A stretch of DNA of 64,000 nucleotides from Nocardioides sp. S-1144. GTDB lineage: Bacteria > Actinomycetota > Actinomycetes > Propionibacteriales > Nocardioidaceae. Below, piece by piece: positions 60,001 through 64,000 of this stretch; the first letter of the stretch is position 1; each line of letters starts with the position of its first letter. The translations under genes were made by a program, and so were the position numbers. The notes under the pieces were generated by a model that was given only the letters and a program-made list of their open reading frames with translations, was not told the origin of the DNA and searched no databases. The DNA lies in contig NZ_CP040695.2 in NCBI RefSeq assembly GCF_005954645.2, positions 868,001 through 932,000 of the forward strand, in the 5' to 3' direction.

Positions 60001-60855
60001 ATGGGCGCCGTGGTGGGTCTCGGGGTCGGTGTCGGGCTGCTGCTCGTCTGGTCGGCCTTCGCCCTGCCGCGCCGCCCGGGGAGGACCGTCCGGGAGCCCG
60101 GTCGCACCGCCCGGCTCCTCGCCGCCGCGGGGATGGGCGAGGTGTCGCCGACCGGTTTCGTCGCCCTGTGCCTGGGCTGCGGCGCCGTGGTCACCGTCGT
60201 GATCCAGGCCGTGTCGTCGACGCCGCCGGTCGCCGTCGCGTTCGGCGTGATCGGGGCCTACCTGCCGGTCGCCGTGGTCGCCGGCCGGGCCCGGCGGCGG
60301 CAGCGCGAGTTCGCCGAGGTCTGGCCGGAGGCCATCGACAACCTCGCCTCCGCGGTCCGGGCCGGGCTCTCCCTGCCCGACGCGCTCGCCGGGCTCGCGG
60401 TCCGCGGCCCGGAGCCGCTGCGGCCGGCCTTCGACGCCTTCGCGCTCGACTACCAGGTCAGCGGTCGGTTCGGCGACTGCCTCGACCGGCTCAAGGACCG
60501 GCTCGCCGACCCCGTCGGGGACCGCGTCGTGGAGGGTCTGCGCATCGCCCGCGAGGTCGGTGGCGGCGAGCTCGGCCGGCTGCTGCGCAACCTGTCGGGC
60601 TACCTGCGCGACGACCAGCGCACCCGGTCCGAGCTCGAGTCCCGCCAGGCCTGGGCGGTCAACGGGGCCCGCCTGGCCGTCGCCGCACCGTGGGCGGTGC
60701 TGCTGTTCATGTCGACCCAGTCCGAGGTGATCGAGCGGTACCGCTCACCGGCGGGCGCCGTCATCCTGGGCATCGGTGCCGGCACCTGCCTGCTCGCCTA
60801 CCGCGTGATGATGCGGATCGGGCGGTTGCCCGCGGAACGACGGATCCTGTCGTGA
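60001..60855 (+). CDS. tadB: Tad pilus membrane protein TadB (type II secretion F family)
   Basis: Inner-membrane platform protein of the Tad system, 284 residues. Three to four hydrophobic segments (VVGLGVGVGLLLVWSAFAL; CGAVVTVVIQAV with VAFGVIGAYLPVAVVAG; two near the C-terminus, LAVAAPWAVLLFMS and VILGIGAGTCLLAYRVM) flank the T2SSF domain: EVWPEAIDNLASAVRAGLSL, ALDYQVSGRFGDCLDRLKDR and REVGGGELGRLLRNLSGYLR. The gene starts 2 bp after the cpaF stop and overlaps the tadC GTG, so translation is coupled. Confidence 0.92.
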   Translation: MGAVVGLGVGVGLLLVWSAFALPRRPGRTVREPGRTARLLAAAGMGEVSPTGFVALCLGCGAVVTVVIQAVSSTPPVAVAFGVIGAYLPVAVVAGRARRRQREFAEVWPEAIDNLASAVRAGLSLPDALAGLAVRGPEPLRPAFDAFALDYQVSGRFGDCLDRLKDRLADPVGDRVVEGLRIAREVGGGELGRLLRNLSGYLRDDQRTRSELESRQAWAVNGARLAVAAPWAVLLFMSTQSEVIERYRSPAGAVILGIGAGTCLLAYRVMMRIGRLPAERRILS

Positions 60856-61784
60856 CCGCGGCGACCTGGGGCGCGGTGCTCGGCGGCACGTCCGCCCTCG
60901 GGTTGCTCCTCGTCGCGCGCCGGGTGCTGGTGATCCGTCGACCGCAGCTCGCGGTCCGGGTCCTGCCCTACGTCCGCGACCTTCCGCAGACCGGGGGCCT
61001 GGCGCGTGCCGTGCGACCACCGACCTCGGCCGCGGTCGGGGTCTTCGGGCCACCGCTGCGGGCGGCCGCCGACGGCGTCGAGCGGGTCCTCGGCGGCGCG
61101 GCGTCGGTCGAGCGCCGGCTGCGCCGGGCCGGCATCGACAAGACCGTGCACGAGCTCCGCGTCGAGCAGGTCCTCTGGGGCCTGGTCGGCTTCGCCGTCG
61201 TCGCGGCCTACTCCGTCCTGCGGGCCCTGGCCGGTCCGACCCCGTCGCTCGGCCCGCTGGTGCTGTGCGCGGTGGCCTTCGCCGCCGGGGTGCTGGCCCG
61301 TGACAGCTGGCTCACGAGCCAGGTCAAGGCCCGCGAGCGCCGGATCCTCGCCGAGTTCCCCACCCTGGCCGAGCTGCTCGCCCTCGCGGTCGCGGCCGGT
61401 GAGGGGCCGGTCGCGGCCCTCGACCGCGTCGTCCGCCGCAGCGGCGGCGAGCTCTCCCACGACCTCGGCCGGGTGCTGGCCGCGGTCCGCACCGGCGAGC
61501 CGGTCGGAACGGCCTTCGACGCGATGGCCGCGGCGACCGGGCTGCCCCTGGTGTCCCGGTTCGCCCAGGGCATCGCCATCGCCATCGAGCGCGGGACGCC
61601 GCTCGCCGACGTCCTGCACGCCCAGGCCGGCGACGTCCGCGAGGCCGGCCGCCGCGAGCTGATCGAGGTCGCCGCCCGGCGCGAGGTGCTGATGATGGTG
61701 CCGGTGGTGTTCCTCGTGCTGCCGGTGACCGTCGTCTTCGCGTTCTGGCCCGGCCTGATCGGACTGTCCCTCACGATCTCCTGA
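60852..61784 (+). CDS. tadC: Tad pilus membrane protein TadC (type II secretion F family)
   Basis: Second platform protein, 310 residues, similar in plan to TadB. The T2SSF domain shows FPTLAELLALAVAAGEGPVA, RSGGELSHDLGRVLAAVRTG and RFAQGIAIAIERGTPLADVL, followed by AARREVLMMVPVVFLVLPVT as membrane helix. The N-terminal region has one helix and a basic stretch (RRVLVIRRPQLAVRVLPYVR) before the central helices. GTG start overlapping the tadB stop (GTGA). The next gene, for a small pilin-like peptide, has its own strong ribosome binding site 28 bp later. Confidence 0.92.
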   Translation: MTAATWGAVLGGTSALGLLLVARRVLVIRRPQLAVRVLPYVRDLPQTGGLARAVRPPTSAAVGVFGPPLRAAADGVERVLGGAASVERRLRRAGIDKTVHELRVEQVLWGLVGFAVVAAYSVLRALAGPTPSLGPLVLCAVAFAAGVLARDSWLTSQVKARERRILAEFPTLAELLALAVAAGEGPVAALDRVVRRSGGELSHDLGRVLAAVRTGEPVGTAFDAMAAATGLPLVSRFAQGIAIAIERGTPLADVLHAQAGDVREAGRRELIEVAARREVLMMVPVVFLVLPVTVVFAFWPGLIGLSLTIS

Positions 61785-61812
61785 GTCCCTGGTATCTCGG
61801 AAAGGAACCACC

Positions 61813-62040
61813 ATGGGAAAGCTCCTCGACCACCTGCTCCGCCTCCAGGTCGCGCTCCTGGTCCACCTCGTGCCGCGCCTGGTGCCTCGCTCGGGACGAC
61901 GGCGTCGGGACGACCGCGGCGACGTCCCGGGCTGGGTGCTCGTCACGGTGATGAGCGCGGCCATCGTGATGGGCATCTGGGGCATCGCGAAGCCGCAGCT
62001 GGAGCAGATGCTGCAGGCCGCGCTCAACAAGGTGAAGTAG
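61813..62040 (+). CDS. Flp pilin-like small protein
   Basis: A 75-residue candidate pilin. The N-terminal ~37 residues form a basic leader (LVPRSGRRRRDDRG) that ends in Gly, followed by a hydrophobic helix VPGWVLVTVMSAAIVMGIWG and a short polar C-terminus (IAKPQLEQMLQAALNKVK). Size, position between TadC and TadE genes and the strong ribosome binding site ggaaagga fit the Flp pilin. The usual glutamate five residues after the cleaved Gly is missing (G-DVPGW), so processing by a standard prepilin peptidase is uncertain. Its stop overlaps the GTG of the first TadE-like gene. Confidence 0.72.
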   Translation: MGKLLDHLLRLQVALLVHLVPRLVPRSGRRRRDDRGDVPGWVLVTVMSAAIVMGIWGIAKPQLEQMLQAALNKVK

Positions 62041-62453
62041 TGGCCGCCCCTGGCCGGCGTGGTCGGTGCGCACGGCGTCGGCGGGGCGAGCGGGGTGCCG
62101 CGGTCGTCGACTTCGTGCTGGTGCTCATCGTGCTGGTCCCGCTCCTGCTCGGGATCATCCAGCTCGCGCTCGTGCTGCACGTGCGCAACACCCTGGCCTC
62201 GGCGGCCGCCGAGGGCGCCCGGTATGCCGCCACCCAGGACCGCGGTCCCGGCGCGGGGGAGGCGCGCACCCGTGACCAGGTCGACGGCGCGATCTCGGGC
62301 CGGTTCGCCGACGACGTCACCGTGCGCCGGGTGACGGTGGGCGGCGTGGCGATGGTCGAGGTCGTCGTCCGGGCGAGCGTGCCGGCGCTCGGGATCGGCG
62401 GCCCGGCCGTGCAGGTCGAGGTCCGGGGGCACGCGGTGGAGGAGCCGCCGTGA
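62040..62453 (+). CDS. TadE-like pseudopilin 1
   Basis: A 137-residue TadE-family protein. After a basic leader (RRGRCARRRRGERG) comes GAAVVDFVLVLIVLVPLLLG, the prepilin-like hydrophobic helix, then LHVRNTLASAAAEGARYAAT, typical of TadE. The C-terminal half (TVRRVTVGGVAMVEVVVRAS) should be a small extracytoplasmic beta domain. Minor pilins of this type initiate or join Tad pili. GTG start overlaps the pilin stop, and the stop overlaps the next GTG. Confidence 0.88.
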   Translation: MAAPGRRGRCARRRRGERGAAVVDFVLVLIVLVPLLLGIIQLALVLHVRNTLASAAAEGARYAATQDRGPGAGEARTRDQVDGAISGRFADDVTVRRVTVGGVAMVEVVVRASVPALGIGGPAVQVEVRGHAVEEPP

Positions 62454-62920
62454 GGCCGCTCTTCTCCCGGGGGCCCCGCGACGAGCGCGGCAGCGCGATC
62501 GTCGAGCTGGTCTGGCTCGGCGTCCTGCTGCTGGTGCCGATGGTGTGGGTGGTGATCACGCTCTTCCAGGTGCAGGGCGGCGCGTTCGCCGCGACCACGG
62601 CGGCCCGCTCGGCCGGACGGGCGTTCGCGCTCGCCCCGACCGACGCCCAGGGCGAGGTCGCCGCGCGGCAGGCCGCCCGCCAGGCGCTCGACGACCAGGG
62701 CCTCGACGGGATTCCGGTCACCGTGCACGTCTCGTGCACCCCGTTCCCCGACCAGTGCCACAGCGGGACGTCGGTCATCACGGTTCGCGTCGAGACCGCC
62801 GTGACGCTGCCGCTCCTGCCCGACGTCCTCGGCAGCGGCCGCCCGCGGTTCGCCCTCGACGCCACCCACACCGTGCCGATCGGGCAGTACCAGGAGATCA
62901 CCGGTGCGGCGCAGGAGTAG
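62450..62920 (+). CDS. TadE-like pseudopilin 2
   Basis: A 156-residue TadE-like protein. Leader RGPRDERGSAIVELVWLGVL contains a prepilin-like G-SAIVE site with the glutamate at the fifth position, followed by the hydrophobic helix LLLVPMVWVVITLFQV and AATTAARSAGRAFALA. The outer domain has two cysteines (VSCTPFPDQCHSG) that could pair. The GTG overlaps the stop of TadE-like 1 by GTGA. Its end overlaps the following TadG-like gene by 17 bp. Confidence 0.86.
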   Translation: MRPLFSRGPRDERGSAIVELVWLGVLLLVPMVWVVITLFQVQGGAFAATTAARSAGRAFALAPTDAQGEVAARQAARQALDDQGLDGIPVTVHVSCTPFPDQCHSGTSVITVRVETAVTLPLLPDVLGSGRPRFALDATHTVPIGQYQEITGAAQE

Positions 62921-63341
62921 CCAGCGCGGCTCGGTCAGCCCGCTGGTCGTCGGCTTCGCCGTGGTGCTGCTGATGCTGGTCGCGGTGGTCGTCGACGCCA
63001 GCCAGGCGTTCCTCCGGCGCCAGTCGCTGGCCACCCTCGCCGAGGGTGCGGCCCTGCGCGCCGCCGACCTGGGCGCCGAGGGCCGCGAGGTCTACACCGG
63101 CGGCCTCGGCGACGACCCGCTCGCCCTCACCCCGGGCCGGGCCCGCGCCGCCGTCGGCGACTACCTCGCCGACGTCGGCGCGTACGGCGAGCACCCCGGC
63201 CTGCGCTACGACGTCCGCGTCGCCGGCAACCGGGTCGAGGTCAGCCTGACCGCCCGCGTCGAGCTGCCGCTCACCTTCCCCGGCACCGACGGGCACGCCA
63301 GCGTCACCGTCACCGGGGCGGCGATCGCCGACCCCGAGTGA
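62904..63341 (+). CDS. TadE/TadG-like pilus-associated protein
   Basis: A 145-residue protein with the short basic leader RRRSSQRGSVSPLVVGFAVV, a membrane helix (LVVGFAVVLLMLVAVVVDAS) and QAFLRRQSLATLAEGAALRA, the pattern of the N-terminal part of TadG or Flp-associated Rv3660c-cluster proteins. It lacks the large von Willebrand-type domain of full TadG. The C-terminal half (LRYDVRVAGNRVEVSLTARV) is a small beta domain. GTG 62904 overlaps the previous gene by 17 bp. It ends the operon; the convergent helicase-like gene stops 2 bp away. Confidence 0.82.
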   Translation: MRRRSSQRGSVSPLVVGFAVVLLMLVAVVVDASQAFLRRQSLATLAEGAALRAADLGAEGREVYTGGLGDDPLALTPGRARAAVGDYLADVGAYGEHPGLRYDVRVAGNRVEVSLTARVELPLTFPGTDGHASVTVTGAAIADPE

Positions 63342-63343
63342 CC

Positions 63344-64000
63344 TCACCCGCTCGTGAGGACGACGAGTCGCTGGGTCGCGCGGGTCATCGCGACGTACCG
63401 GTCGACCGCGCCCGCGATGCCCTCGCCGAAGGAGTCCGGGTCGAGGAGCACCACGAGGTCGAACTCGAGGCCCTTCGCCAGCGCCGGGGTCAGCACCCGC
63501 ACCCGCGAGGACGCCGCCACGACAACGCTGTCCAGGACGCCCTCGACGGTGCCGGAGGCGGTGATCACGCAGGCCGTGCCCTCGGCGTGCGCGGCCAGCC
63601 ACCCGTCGAGGACGTCGTCGAGGTCGGCACGCGGACGGTGCTCGACGGGGGCGCCGCCACTGCGCACCGACGTCGGCACGTTGGCGTCGGGCAGCACCGC
63701 CCGGATCACCGGCTCCGCCTCGGCCATCACCTCCTCCGGCGTGCGGTAGTTGATGCTCAGCGACGCCACGGTGACGTGGTCGAGACCGACCCGGGCCAGC
63801 CGCTCCTCCCACGTCCCGGCGAACCCGTGCCGGGCCTGCGCGCGGTCACCGACGATCGTCAGGCTGCGCGAGGGGCAGCGGCGCAGCAGCATCCGCCACT
63901 CCGCGTCGGTCAGCTCCTGCGCCTCGTCGACGACGACGTGCACGAACGGGCCCCCGAGCACGTCCGGGTCGGCGGAGGGGACGGCGTCCACGTCGACCAG
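63344..64000 (-). CDS. HelR/HelD-like UvrD-family ATPase, C-terminal part (5' end outside window)
   Basis: C-terminal 218 residues of a superfamily 1 ATPase; the frame runs off the right edge. Visible motifs: VVDEAQELTDAEWRMLLRRC (DEAQ Walker B), LTIVGDRAQARHGFAGTWEE, SINYRTPEEVMAEAEPVIRA (motif IV-like), VRVLTPALAKGLEFDLVVLL (motif V) and VDRYVAMTRATQRLVVLT (motif VI). The block around LSINYRTPEEVMAEAE and LPDANVPTSVR fits HelR, the RNA-polymerase-recycling motor of actinobacteria that can give rifampicin tolerance (from family knowledge). Without the N-terminal half, HelD or another UvrD-like protein cannot be excluded. Confidence 0.8.
   Translation of the reverse strand: MVDVDAVPSADPDVLGGPFVHVVVDEAQELTDAEWRMLLRRCPSRSLTIVGDRAQARHGFAGTWEERLARVGLDHVTVASLSINYRTPEEVMAEAEPVIRAVLPDANVPTSVRSGGAPVEHRPRADLDDVLDGWLAAHAEGTACVITASGTVEGVLDSVVVAASSRVRVLTPALAKGLEFDLVVLLDPDSFGEGIAGAVDRYVAMTRATQRLVVLTSG

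Overview
The window is chromosomal DNA from a high-G+C Gram-positive actinobacterium. G/C-ending codons, many GTG starts, start/stop overlaps (ATGA, GTGA), many apparently leaderless promoters, an actinobacterial-type ileS T-box, a DUF3117 gene and a mycobacteria-like sigE locus all point there. The gene set and the dispersed intergenic repeats look most like Nocardioidaceae (Nocardioides relatives). That family placement is an inference. I saw no rRNA or tRNA gene, CRISPR array, prophage or insertion sequence.

Layout. 0-3.1 kb: an ACT-domain protein (cut by the left edge), a prephenate dehydratase-like gene, prephenate dehydrogenase and a Nudix hydrolase. 3.1-8.6 kb: a 51-bp tandem repeat, an anchored peptidase/transglycosylase-like protein, dapD, a DinB-like protein, a stand-alone LigD-type phosphoesterase, and small surface, membrane and lipoprotein genes. 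8.7-12.2 kb: T-box leader and ileS. 12.3-18.7 kb: VOC protein, dapE, LOG-family protein, DivIVA-domain protein, membrane protein, enoyl-CoA hydratase, DUF3117, leucyl aminopeptidase and a YdhR-like protein. 18.75-19.1 kb: a degenerate repeat cluster. 19.2-22.6 kb: O-methyltransferase, sigE, rseA-like anti-sigma factor and HtrA-like protease, in the order known from Mycobacterium. 22.8-25.1 kb: HTH regulator, CpaB-like and CpaE-like pilus genes. 25.2-33.2 kb: membrane protein/lipoprotein pair, WS/DGAT-like acyltransferase, pruA, small proteins and tryptophan 2,3-dioxygenase. 33.3-38.2 kb: large NAD-dependent glutamate dehydrogenase. 38.4-48.6 kb: heterodimeric ABC exporter, secreted M1 peptidase, ABC-2 exporter and an orphan membrane protein with a duplicated outer domain. 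48.7-53 kb: DUF222/HNH endonuclease and a non-homologous end-joining cluster (Ku, LigD ligase, LigD polymerase). 53.1-58.5 kb: two-component system with a degenerate kinase, M23-like protein, transglycosylase-like protein, phosphopantetheinyl transferase and thioesterase. 58.7-63.3 kb: a Tad/Flp pilus operon (CpaF, TadB, TadC, pilin-like peptide, three TadE/G-like proteins). The right edge cuts a HelR-like ATPase.

How it works together. dapD and dapE supply diaminopimelate. pruA, glutamate dehydrogenase and tryptophan dioxygenase serve amino-acid catabolism. The sigE-rseA-htrA genes form an envelope-stress unit. The Tad pilus is split: CpaB/CpaE lie 33 kb from the CpaF/TadBC operon. The end-joining machinery is also split: the three LigD activities are three genes and the phosphoesterase is 44 kb from the rest.

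I found no single clearly new multigene system. The best leads are the diverged prephenate dehydratase-like cluster, a histidine kinase lacking its ATP-binding boxes, an acyltransferase without its catalytic histidine, the fully dissected LigD, the orphan duplicated-domain protein at 47-48.6 kb, and several families of palindromic intergenic repeats.
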